A DNA stretch of 35,162 bases, taken from assembly GCF_000485595.1 (NCBI RefSeq), contig NW_014577800.1:90984-126145 (forward strand). The letters are read 5' to 3'. Shown here piece by piece: positions 10,701 through 21,921 of the stretch (the first letter of the stretch is position 1; each line of letters begins with the position of its first letter). Under the pieces are notes generated by a model, which was not told the origin of the DNA, searched no databases, and saw only the letters and a list, made by a program, of their open reading frames with translations. Position numbers and translations under genes: made by a program. This DNA is from Priapulus caudatus (Eukaryota; Priapulida; Priapulimorpha; Priapulimorphida; Priapulidae).

Positions 10701-13040
10701 TCTAGCAGTCGCTTGATTTCTGCCGAATGTAATTACTGCGTGGACAATTCATGAACAGATCGCTGGTCGCATTGAAGGTAAATCTGTGACACGGCCGTTC
10801 TCCTACTCAAACGTGGTGGACGGTCTAAATAATTATGTCTCATTGCTAAACAGATTTTTAATTTGTTCTAATGGGGGAGGTATTATTTGTCATTTGTGAG
10901 CCTTGTTCATGACGGCTTGCCATATGCTTCGTGCGCGTTTGTACAGTTATAACGTCTGGGAGTAGCAGTGCTGCCACCATGTGGTTGTTGGTTATAAAAT
11001 TTGAAGATTATGAAAATGTGACCGATATACAAGCTGTTTATATTGAACCCTACCAAAATAAGGACGGGTTTGATGCATAAAATTATTGAAAGTAAAATTA
11101 ATGTGTAAAAGTGATTTGTTTTTTTGTTTATTGTGTGTATCGTTTGATTTACAATGTGTAACCAGTAAAAATATATAAAAACCAAAACTCGCGCATTCCG
11201 TTTTCGTGTCGCTAGGACACCGATTGTATTGAAACAAATTGTGCGATGCCATTTGAACCAATGCGAGTAAGCGATATTTTTGTTTTAGAACTTGTCCACA
11301 TTTGACGCACAAAAACGTTGAAATGCATAGCAAGCGCATTTTCAGCATCACGGTCATAGACTCGTATAGCTAGCGGCATGGGGAAAGATTGGGATTGCCC
11401 CTGAACTGCCCATGGTTAACTACCTAGAACACCAACCGCGCGTGGTTCCCCCCTCCCCCGCCACCAAGCAAAGTAATCTACGGCTCTGCTGAGAGGATAA
11501 ATTATATGTAGTGACCTAATAGTAAAACAATAACGAAGACGCTTATATTTATGTACCATAGATTATATAAACACTAATAATGTCAGTGATAAATTAAGTC
11601 GATATTATATTATACGATTTAATCCACGCTGACAGAAAAATAGAAAAGATGCCCAATTAGCCAAATAAAGAGTAAGGAATAGTTTCTAAACCAGCTCAAC
11701 TTGTCTCTTATAATGCTCATGGATGCAAAACAATTTTAGGGAAAAGCAGCACATTTATCACCTTACACAAATACATCAAGTTCTCTATATTATACACTTC
11801 TGATACAATTAATTATATACACGGTTGTTATGTAAATATTGTACTTTGTGTACTCAATTTTAAATCTAAATTCAATTTTATCATGAAATATCATGTCACC
11901 GGTACATTCCAGTATATAGCTCGAACGTACAAGTAAAACGAAATATTTAAACTTAAAAACTGCTTATTTTTACAATTAGAGAGTCACGTATGTATGTATC
12001 TATGGCCACTGAATCATCGGAAAACTTCCCACGTAACAATTTCTGCAATAAGTATTAGTGCCGGTAACGTAGAAACCCCACATTTAATTGCTTTATAATA
12101 TGTAAGTAGCATGCCAGAACCACGGTAATTAGCTAGTATACTACATGACAGCGCCACACTGCGGGGATTGCAGTAACACCATCAAGGCTGATGTCGGTGA
12201 TAACAACGCCATCTATCGTGTAATTACAGAGGCCAGTTGGCGAGGTGCGATAAGCGATTATCTCCTTTCACCGATGGGCATTTGGGCTGGCCTGTCGTCT
12301 CCGTCCCATCAATTGTCGCACCGACTCTGTCAACGCAGAAGCAGCGACCTACAACAAAGAAGAGGCAACTGAAACAGCAGCTGCGTGCGGTTCGGCTGTT
12401 GCGTAATCACGTCCTATTGAAGATAGCAGCAACACTCGCGGTCTCAACTACTGTATTTACCACGGCCGTAAACTGACAACAGCACATAATATCATGATAA
12501 TATTGCTCTCGCGCGGATGAGAACGATAGCTGTTCTGGTCGATAATATGGCCAGGTGATCGCATAGGTACGTCACACCGTCTGAGCCTCTGCGTGTATCA
12601 CAGGTGGCATGCAATGATGTAACAGTAGCCTTCCGCCAATAGTTCTCCAATGTTACGTTATTTCGTCTCTGGAAAAGACCTTCTTTGGATTTTTTTGCGG
12701 TATAATTCGGAACTAGCTAGACTGCGCTAATTTACATTATGGACGCAATTAAGGCAGAACCCTCGTTAACGTCTAGAAAGCATGAGAAGTAGTCTTGTCG
12801 TGTAATTGTGCTATTCCGTCCTAAAAGTGGCGTAGCAATATAGATCAATATAGTGACCGGTTCTTCATTTTGTATTTGAAATGGGATCCGACTACAGGCT
12901 GAAAATTCTCGAAAACAACCTGAAAAATGTTTCTGGAGTGTAGATTGGACATTGAATCTGTGGTCATCTAGCATGAATAAAGTGTATGTCACGCATGCGC
13001 CGAAATTATCCAAGTATTTTTAATTAATCTCTGTTCGATG
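7788..13040. other. PP2A 3' flank: probable long 3' untranslated region grading into intergenic DNA
   Basis: No recognisable coding exon was found here on either strand. The first few kilobases are T- and GT-rich on the + strand, compatible with a long 3' UTR. The first clear AATAAA that I noticed on the + strand is at 11664-11669, so the true cleavage site is unknown. Short open frames (for example near 10.03-10.42, 12.15-12.48 and 12.73-13.01 kb) match nothing I know. Confidence 0.5.
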
Positions 13041-13046
13041 TTTATT
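13041..13046 (-). terminator. Poly(A) signal AATAAA, probable 3' end of the TY-1 gene
   Basis: AATAAA on the - strand, six bases after the TAA at 13054-13052 and 26 bases after the TAG at 13074-13072. It fits the end of the small secreted-protein gene upstream on this strand. Confidence 0.45.
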
Positions 13047-13051
13047 CAGGT

Positions 13052-13121
13052 TTACTGCTTATGGACGCCCTCTACTGCTGTGCACCACCGATATAGAACC
13101 CCAGTCCGTGGGGGATAATAT
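13052..13121 (-). CDS. Candidate last exon of the TY-1 gene (reading frame unresolved)
   Basis: An acceptor-like GTGGCCAG ends at 13122. The phase set by the previous exon gives 16 residues ending FYIGGAQQ and TAG at 13074-13072. A different frame gives TGVLYRWCTAVEGVHKQ and TAA at 13054-13052; this resembles the C-terminal part of a thyroglobulin type-1 domain (CWCV..DG). One extra base, for example in the CCCCC run at 13110-13114, would reconcile both. AATAAA follows directly. The location is plausible but the frame is not settled. Confidence 0.35.
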
Positions 13122-13396
13122 CTGGCCACGGTAGGTAATATGAGCCACCCATTTATTTCCAACTATTTATTCCTACAGATCGAGGCTAACAGTGTGCCTG
13201 GAACTATTTGCGAATAACGATCCAAAAAGAAAACAATTCGATTGAACGAAATCATTATACTTTCTCTCGATATTAATTATGTCAATAGCTGAAAATACAT
13301 TATTATTATTATTATTATTTATTGTTATTATTAATATTATTATACATTATCGGTATTATTAGCACTAATATGTTGTTGAAGCATTGCGATCGTTAC

Positions 13397-13590
13397 CGTC
13401 ATTCGTGCATTGTCCTGGTAGGTAATGTCCGTTGAACATGTTGCATTCCGGGATCCAGATATCAAACATGAGTACAGGCGGAGCGTTCAGACTCATCTCC
13501 CTGTGCATTTGGCATTTAGTCAGCTTGGATAAGTCATTAAGATGGAGCGCGAAGCCGTCGCGCGTCTTTGGTGAATCATGCAGCTCCGGT
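13397..13590 (-). CDS. TY-1 gene exon 2 (thyroglobulin type-1 domain)
   Basis: The acceptor on the - strand is TTATTTACTCTACAAG before 13590; the donor is GTAACG, starting at 13396. The length is 194 nt (1+192+1), so the next exon must begin with two bases of a codon. Confidence 0.68.
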
Positions 13591-14637
13591 CTTGTAGAGT
13601 AAATAAACAACACGTTATTATGTTTATTAATTAAATCCATGGGTATACGTAAGTGTTTGAGTGTGTGCGTGTATGTGTGAGCGCTTGTGTATGCATATGT
13701 GTATGTGCGTGCGTGTGTGCGTGTACGTGTGTGTGTGTGTGTGTGTGGTGTGTGTGTGTGTGTGTGTGTGTGGGGGGTGTGTGGTCGTGGCGTGTGTGTG
13801 TGTGTGGTGTGTGCGCTGTGTGTGTGTGCTGGGTGGGCTGTGTGTGTGTGGGTGTGTGTGTGTGGTGTGTGTGTGTGTGTGTGTGTGTAGTGTGTGTGTG
13901 TGTGTGTGCTGTGTGTGTGTGTAGTGTGTGTGTTGTGTGGTGCATGGAGACAACGTAGTGGTATGCCAGGACAGTGCAACAAGCACCACGGCCGTGCTAC
14001 GCACACGCTCGGCAATGCTGGTGCTCGTGTGTGTGTGTGTGTGTGTGGTGTGTGTATGTGTGTGTGTGGTGTGGTGGTGTGTGTGTGTGTGTGTGTTGTG
14101 TGTGAGGTGTGTGGTTTGTGTGTGTGCATGGAGACACGTATGGTATGCAGGACAGTGAACAACACACACGCGTGCACGCACACGCTCCAATGCTGCGGGC
14201 GCGCGAAATTGTGTTTACTCTTTACGGAGACAAATTTAATCAAGAGCTAATAATACATTTGAGGTGTTTTTAGTTCTATATATTATTAGTGGGCTGGTGT
14301 AGCTGGAACTACTACTGACTACGTATACTCACTAAGCTATACTGACTGTCTAGCTAACTAACTCGACTTACTACTACTACTACTACTATTACTACTGCTA
14401 TACTGCTACTACTAAAATACTACTATGAAATTTACGCGCTCGGTGTTAAAGTCGATTCATCGATACAACGCAAACGCAACGAACCTTGCTTGTGTAAAGA
14501 ATATAATATAAAGTATTTATTACCTAAAGTATATGATAGATAAATATGCGTACAAGTGGGAACGAATACAAGACATACCTAATATCCCCGGCTAGCGCCA
14601 CACTTGCAACGAAAAGCAGCAACAGTACTTTTTCCAT
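13397..14637 (-). CDS. Small secreted protein with a thyroglobulin type-1 domain (first two exons)
   Basis: The first exon (14579-14637) encodes MEKVLLLLFVASVALAGDI, a textbook signal peptide with an AxA-type cleavage site after Ala16; the ATG has A at -3 and G at +4. It ends with two bases (AG) before GTATGT. The second exon (13397-13590) begins with the one base needed, giving Arg20. It then encodes 64 residues containing LTKCQMHREM, WIPECNMFNGHYLPGQCTND. The spacing of Cys46, Pro-Glu-Cys69, Gly-His-Tyr and Gln-Cys81 fits the start of a thyroglobulin type-1 repeat (C..R...P.C...G.Y.P.QC). Such domains occur in extracellular matrix proteins, growth-factor-binding proteins and cysteine-protease inhibitors; which role applies is unknown. 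The expected CWCV part must come from a further exon. The intron is filled with GT repeats. Splice signals, phase and motif agree, but no transcript evidence exists here. Confidence 0.7.
13650..14170. repeat. GT/TG microsatellite with an embedded tandem duplication
   Basis: There are two long GT blocks (about 13655-13940 and 14025-14130), each followed by a related non-repetitive segment starting TGCATGGAGACA (13942 and 14126) and containing ACACGCTC and CAATGCTG. The segment has thus been duplicated with a period of about 185 bases together with its GT block. It lies in the TY-1 gene intron. Confidence 0.9.
14579..14637 (-). CDS. TY-1 gene exon 1 (signal peptide)
   Basis: The start codon is at 14637-14635 on the - strand. 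The exon has 19 codons plus two bases, and its donor GTATGTC starts at 14578. A 12-residue hydrophobic core (VLLLLFVASVAL) follows Met-Glu-Lys. Confidence 0.72.
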
Positions 14638-14745
14638 AGTTCCAACGTCTGCTGAACCTTGTCTTGCGGCACTTGCTTTGCTGTGACGAGCTCCACCTGG
14701 TCTGGTTGCTTGTTACGTCTGTGGTTCTATTCACGAGCGTAGCGG

Positions 14746-14753
14746 TATAAATA
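14746..14753 (-). promoter_or_regulatory. TATA-like box upstream of the TY-1 gene
   Basis: TATTTATA on the - strand, 109 bases upstream of the ATG. A start of transcription about 30 bases downstream would leave an untranslated leader of roughly 80 bases. Confidence 0.4.
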
Positions 14754-14759
14754 CAGTCC

Positions 14760-15870
14760 AATTTGTCATCCGAATCGAATATAATCGTTGGCCTCTGATT
14801 TAGAATAGGCGATTGGTGGCTCTACTGTTATATGTGACGTAACACGTGCACAGGTCTTTCTATACCGCAGGATTAATGATTGCAGCTTCGTGCCAAGCTT
14901 TTCATCGGCTCTCCTCGTCTCGCAATTTCGTCCTATACTGGGTTGCCGTCTCTGAAAAGGTTTAATCTGTGACGTCGGCGCGGGAAAGATGATTAAGCAC
15001 AGTGGCTTCCTTTAGCCGTCTTAGTAAAGCGATCTCATTGTTGATTGCTCGTTATGTGCATGTGCCGTGCGTGTTTACCTCAGCTGCCAAGGGAGACCAA
15101 TTAATATGCAATCAGTCGCTAGTGTGATAATACGGCTGCGGCGTGATAATTGCTTACATTGTTAGGTCAACTACCACAATGCAGTGTTTCCTGCGTGGCA
15201 GACAAATTGGGAAGGAGCGTGTCAATATACGACACAGACTCTTCTAAAAAGCCTTTGTCGTTATATATCGCTAGCTAAACAGCAGTTAATTGAAACTATT
15301 TGTATACTTCGTCATTGGTTACGGCGCGGTCGACATTCTACTGCTCTCAAGCTCATCGCAATCAATCTATAATTCAATTGTGTATAAATATAATACGAAC
15401 AATGATAATCAAAGTATAATAAAAAACCCAATGCACGTTTCACTTGAAAACTACCATTTATTTTGGAAACAGCGCACCTACATTTGTAAATTCTGTATTA
15501 AAATGGATTTCTCAGTGAATTTAATCGGGCTGAATTTGCATAGGATTATATGCGTCTTTTTATTCAGTTGCTCTGATGACGTCGAAGTTGATGATCGTGC
15601 TAAAGTGATCATCTAATGATAATTACAAATAAAATGCAGGAATTAAAGTATAATATTCTATAGCTATGCACATTCAGAAGATGATTGCTTGATTTTTATC
15701 AGTTAAGCTCTGGTAATGACTATATATGTGTGCCTGTCTATTCTAATGCAAGCGAATGCACAGGCCAGATTAACAAATAGATAGTATCGTAGAACGCCTT
15801 CGTAGAACGGCTCGAGTGAACTCAACTGACTTTAAACACTGATGCGATTTAAACGGATAGAGAACTACCT
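14760..15870. other. Intergenic segment between the TY-1 and ALDH genes
   Basis: AT-rich DNA without a confident gene. One 108-codon + strand frame (15290-15616) is followed by AATAAA at 15628-15633. It has a good acceptor (CTTTTTATTCAG) near its end, but no recognisable protein. Confidence 0.4.
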
Positions 15871-15876
15871 ACTGAT

Positions 15877-15882
15877 TTTATT
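15877..15882 (-). terminator. ALDH poly(A) signal AATAAA
   Basis: AATAAA on the - strand, 104 bases downstream of the ALDH stop codon. It gives a 3' UTR of roughly 120-130 bases. Confidence 0.75.
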
Positions 15883-15986
15883 TTACACTGCATGCTTACA
15901 TCGGTAACATAAAGTCACCTAGTAACTACTAATAGAACAAAACTTCTCGGTCGCAATTGGCTAACCGGTAAACACATCGGAGACCT

Positions 15987-16019
15987 TTACGAGTTTTTCT
16001 CAGGGATCTTAACGACCAC
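15987..16019 (-). CDS. ALDH1: ALDH terminal exon
   Basis: The acceptor TACATTTACAG precedes 16019. It reads [10 protein letters not shown] and stop, matching the vertebrate VTVKISQKNS ending. Confidence 0.93.
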   Translation of the reverse strand: MVVKIPEKNS

Positions 16020-16318
16020 CTGTAAATGTAGGAAGTTATTGTAATTATATTTATTAAATTATTAATTAATTAAAGAATTTATATTATATAAAATTATATT
16101 TATTGTAAGGTAATTATTGTTCGGCATATTTTTACCCGATGAGTAATTAATGCTCAATTTACACGAATTCGTATTCTCTCATGAGATTACACATTTCTGC
16201 TACAATACTGTGGCGTCGGAGCAGCAGAGCTAGGTTTTGTATAGATAAAGTATATAGATTGATAATATATGATGGAGGTGCGTTTGCGTGTGGATGGAGG
16301 TTGAGTTTGTGTGTGTGC

Positions 16319-16369
<51 letters not shown>

Positions 16370-19300
16370 CGTGTGTGTGTGTGTGCGCGCGCGCGTGCGT
16401 GCGTGTGCGTGTGTGTTTAAATGCGCGTGCGCGCGGGAGTCTCTCTCCCCGCCCGCCAACCTACGAACACTTACCGTCTTGATCTCGCAGAACTCACGAA
16501 TGCCGTCTTCGCCGCTGAAATAGCACAGGAAGAATCTCATGCTAACCATACAGCCATCAACAACTCCGAATTTACTTCACATGACACGTAATATAGTATT
16601 TTTGCCACTAACAGTACATGCTACGAGCAAATAGCTACGCCATTATGCCATGGGCACAGAGTCTGAAAAGATTAATGTACGATAATGGAACTATATGAAC
16701 TTTGAACAAAGATTGCGTGAACGGAGTCGTTATGAAGAAATTAGTGTGAGAATGTAGTTTGGAGGAAATGCACATTGCTTACCCATCGCGGCCATTGCCC
16801 GACATTTTGAAACCGCCAAAAGGAGCTGCTGGGCTGACTGCGTTCCAGCAGTTTACCCTAAAGCAAGAGCGAAAAATCGTAGACAAATCTGCTAATCCAA
16901 AACAATTCACATGAACTGATTGTGATATTTGTTATATATCCGGTATATGGTATATGTATATATACTATATACGATACTATATAAATATATGATATAACGG
17001 TTGAAAATACTCAATTGTGGCATGTTCTGCATTAGAAAGATGAAGAGCATTGCCGCCATACCAGAATGAGCCAGACTGAACGCTATGGGCAACAGTCATG
17101 GCAGTATCGATGTTCTTGGTGAACACTGCGGCGCCCAAGCCATAATCGGTATTGTTGGCGCGCTTAATAACCTCATCGATGGTCTTGAACTTCAGAATCT
17201 GCTGGACGGGCCCAAATATCTGCAAAAGTACAAGATTCGAAGGGTACCTCGACTTCATTTAAGGGTTTACGCGTGCGAATGCAAAGGTTCGTCTATGGAG
17301 CCGAACAGAGAGCATTAACGCATAACCAGAGGTAACAGATTAAATATGATAATAAAACAACTTTGTTAAAATTAGAAAAACCGCTTGATAATTGGCCGCT
17401 TCTGTGACGAAATAGTTTTGTTCGGCTCATGATATTTTTTCCTGCTTTTTACTGGCCTGTACTGGCTATAAACTACCTAAGTATAACAGCAGTGTACTCA
17501 GTCTAACCTCATCTATAGCAATTCTCATTTCGTCAGTGACACCGGAGAATACTGTTGGCTCAATGAAGAAGCCCTTGTTTCCACGGCGACGGCCGCCACA
17601 CTCGAGCTTGGCTCCCTGTTTCTTGCCAGTTTCAATCATGTTCAAGATGCTTTTGAATTGTCTCTCGTCGATCTGGGACAATTACAGCCTTAGATTATCT
17701 AGCAGCCAGCGCACGTAAGACGTCTCATAGAAATTTGGCGATGGCGTTATTTCACAGAAGTGCGTCCCTATCCCATAGCCGACATTGCAATAATCATGTC
17801 ACCTTTCACACGACGATAACGACACGAATTACTAACATATATAATCGCGTATTTCAATAACGTACATACATCGTATTAGCGCCATATCGTATAATAAAGT
17901 AAAGTATAGTAAAGGCAAGTAGTAATACGGTAAAAAATTATTGTTAAGTGTTTTTTATTGAAAAAAACATATAAATAATAATAAGCATAATAATAATTAT
18001 AATAAGCATATAATAGTTGGGTTCGCATATGCTTTAATATTATACGCGGCCATCTCTCCCTGAGTGAGAAATAACTCCAGTGCGTCGCTCGAATCTCCTC
18101 ATCCTTCTCCGCGTACCTGCGGTCCGTTCTCGACCTCCTCCCACGGACTACCGACGGTCCTGCGCTTTGCCAGCTCAACACTCCTGCGCACGAACTCGTC
18201 GTAGATTTCCTCCTGTACGAAGGTGCGCGAGCCGGATACGCAGCACTGTCCCATGTTAAAGTAGACGGCCGCATGCGCCATCATGACGGTGTGATCCACT
18301 GCAGGAAATCGCAACTGCAAACACTCGCAGGTATGTGTCTGACGATTGCGACGAATGAGAGAGAGAGGCGAGTGTGGTAAATTGAGCGAAGGAGGAGGAA
18401 AATGGGAGGGTCTGCTTGGTCAGGGTGGGAGGGACACACAGAATAGGAAAAATAGGGATCATGCGGCGGTTGTCTAGATATGTTCACGTTACGCAAACTA
18501 TAATAAAACCACGGTAGTTTTAAACTGTATATTTTGTGCATTGAACTGAGCATGATTTGTGTACGAATCAGTTTGCCACTTTGTTTTCACAAGTCGTGTC
18601 TGTGAAGTGTCCTGGTAACAATTCGAGCGCCTTCATAAATCGTATCTAGGTACGCATCGCGTGTTATTTTCTTACAATCAGCGTCGGCAAAGATGATCAT
18701 GGGTGTCTTTCCTCCTAGTTCAAGGGCAACCTTTTTAAGGTTCGTGTTGCCCGAAGCGGATTGAATCATACGACCAACCTGTAACGATCCAGCTTGTTTG
18801 CTTCAGGTGCCATTACAGCTTACCATTACTGTTACTCTTTGTGGTAGCAAGCCGAGATTTACGCTTTGTGACCAATTTTCCGGTGAGCAATTTTTCACGT
18901 GACCAATAAAACAAATTAAAATATACAACATTAGGGAGTGAGGCATGATGATTATATAGACATCATGACCAAATAGGCATCGACTTTTACTTGATGAGTT
19001 AATGCCTCCATTGATTCTCAGGGAGGCAATACTATTGGCTGACTTACCCCTGTTGACCCAGTGAAGGTGATCTTGTCAACCTTCATGTGTTCCGAAAGGG
19101 CAGCACCAGCGGATCGGCCATAACCAGGTACAACGTTCAACACGCCTTCAGGGAATCCTGCCTACAAATGCGCAATAAAGTAGTCCGACTCAGAATTCTT
19201 AATCGTATATTGCATTTCGTTTAAAAAAAAATCTGTATAGGACATTGTATCCTAGATATGAAATAGAGATATATTCTAAATCTATGATCGTATCTCGATC

Positions 19301-20804
19301 AAGGTATTGACTTTAATCAAAAGCCCATAATATTATAGAACGATCAACGGCAAAACCCAAACTCGTGTAGTATTATATGTTGATGCTATATTGTAGCTGG
19401 GATCTGTGTATGCAAGGAGTATTCGTAAGAGATACTCATTCTGTACCCATGTATCCATGATATTTGTGTTTTCTTTAAACGCTTCTATACTTGCTTAAAG
19501 ACATGTCTGTTTTCCACAAATTCGATTTAACGAATATTCTATCGAATTATTTCTATATTCTATCGATTCTAACCAAAGGTCCGCGCCTATGCAGTTACAC
19601 AGCGCCTTAAGAGCGTATTAAAAAGGCCTTCTTAACCCTTCTACCTTCTCTCTACTCTTATCTCTAGCCTCTCTATCTTCTTAATACGCTCTTGTTATAA
19701 CCGTACTGCTGGTGTATACATACAAACCTCCTTCACGAGAGCAGCCAAGTACAGTGCAGTTAGTGGCGTTTGCTCGGCGGGTTTTAGCACGACCGTGCAG
19801 CCAGCCGCCATCGCTGGAAAGATCTTCATGCCCGCAATGAGAAGCGGAAAGTTCCACTAAAAGCGGAAAGGCGCCGGTTGTAAACCAATAAGAATGTTGG
19901 GTTAAAAACCTTGTAATCCATATTAATGTATTAGAACTAAATTATTTATATTTATTTGTTTATTTATTAATACTATATTATTTTTATTTAATTTTGAATT
20001 AGTTATTCATTTATAATTTTATAAATACGTATATAAGTATTAATGTTTTATTATCGGAAATCTCAAGGCCCTTGCTCGCTGACCGAAATGCATTGCAACG
20101 CCGAGTGTGATATGTCGTCTACTGCCCCTTTCGTGCGTCCGGCTGCTTTATAAGTGTTGCGCCTGACTGATTGATATATATATATATATATGATCAGGAG
20201 TCTATCAATATTGATAGACTCCTGATATGATGTTGATGAAAGCTGTTGGCGCGCGTGCATACATTCTATTACGCATGCGCGCCTATGCGTGCGTGCGTGC
20301 GTGCGTGCTTGTGTGCGCGTGTGTACTTACTGGTGCTATCGCGCCCACGACACCTATCGGTTCAAGGCGAGTGTAACAGAAGTAATCGCCATCTGCAAAA
20401 GAACAAAGCCTCACATGTGCATGCAAGCAATCATCGTACATCCGCGCGCTACGATAGTTGTAGTTAGATGTGCTCATTGATATCGTCATTAATCTCTTCA
20501 TCTCATCGCCTATACGCTGCTATGATGATAGCTCCCACCACGCCAATATAATAATATCAGGAGTGTATAATAATATATATTATTATTATAATTATTAATT
20601 AATAATAATATAAATTATTATAATAATAGATTATTATTAGTTCCACGGCTGCCCTGATAATATTCAGTGTTAACGTTAAGAGGTAAGGATAGATAGAGGA
20701 GGAGATAGGTGACGAGAGAGAGAGAGAGAGAGAGAGAGAGTGCGAGAGCGAGAGAAAAGAGAGAGAAAGAGAGGAGAGAAGAGAGAAAAAGAGGAAGAGA
20801 GAGA

Positions 20805-20836
<32 letters not shown>

Positions 20837-20840
20837 AGAG

Positions 20841-20912
<72 letters not shown>

Positions 20913-21835
20913 CATATAACGATATAGAAATCGATTCTAAAGATATATCTTCTAGTCTAGACTCCATGCAGCTGATAATATTAGTTTTACTGAGTGCTAA
21001 GTGTTTGGTTCAGTAATCTGAGCGGCACTCCAGAACAACTTACGCCACAGGATGGGTTTTGCCAGTTATTTGTCATGCACACAACCGGCGATAATAACGG
21101 CAACATGCTGCACTGAAAATTTTAACGGTTTATCATAGGAAGTTTCTGTATGGCATTGCCATTGTCCGCAGCGTTTGCATAGACTACACGCGTTGAAATT
21201 GAAAGAGAAAAGCCACACACACAACAGAACATTTCAAATTAAACACATGAGCGGTGAATGTTATGAATGGTAGCACACACTACACACGTGTTTACTTGAC
21301 GCCACGCACGCACCGCACGCAAGCACGCAACACAGCGGGCACGACACGCACGCCACACACACTAGTCACAGCTACACACACACATCACACACACACACAC
21401 ACACTCACCACATACCACAACACACCACAGCACAACACACACACACAACACAGCACACACACCACACACACACGCCACACACAGCAGCACAGCACACCAA
21501 CACACAACACATATATATATATATGATATATATATGTGTGGAGGCGAGATATACCTTGTAAACTGATAAACTAGTATATCCTATATAATATAATATAATA
21601 TCTATATATATATATATGGGAGCGAGATATACCTATGTATAACTGCATGATATAATATATCAGAAAGTAGAAAATAATAGGAAACGCCCCCATATCTTCC
21701 ACTAATCTCACCCTATCCCCTATCTTCCTATTATCTTACTTCTGATATAATATATATATATATGGAGCGAGATATAGCTATGTAACTACAAGTTGTATAC
21801 ATGTAAAATCGGTACTGTGGTAGTGTGTGTGTGTG

Positions 21836-21921
<86 letters not shown>

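Noticed and set aside
12145-12476. Two overlapping + strand frames, one ending in a basic helical stretch
   Set aside because: Composition is somewhat coding-like, but there is no recognised domain, splice partner or homologous motif.
13104-13127. Claim of a complete six-cysteine TY-1 domain
   Set aside because: The first Cys of CWCV reads Arg and the frame does not match the splice phase, so completeness cannot be claimed.
13365-14243. 292-codon Thr-His-rich - strand frame
   Set aside because: Most of it is GT/CA repeat read through. Only the part at 13397-13590 is kept, as a spliced TY-1 exon.
16187-16549. Frame running from an ALDH exon through CA repeat to a stop at 16187
   Set aside because: The exon ends at GTAAGT. 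The true last exon at 15987-16019 matches the conserved C-terminus.
20599-20967. Leu-Ser and Arg-Glu repeat proteins
   Set aside because: Both strands of a GA microsatellite; no non-repetitive coding part.
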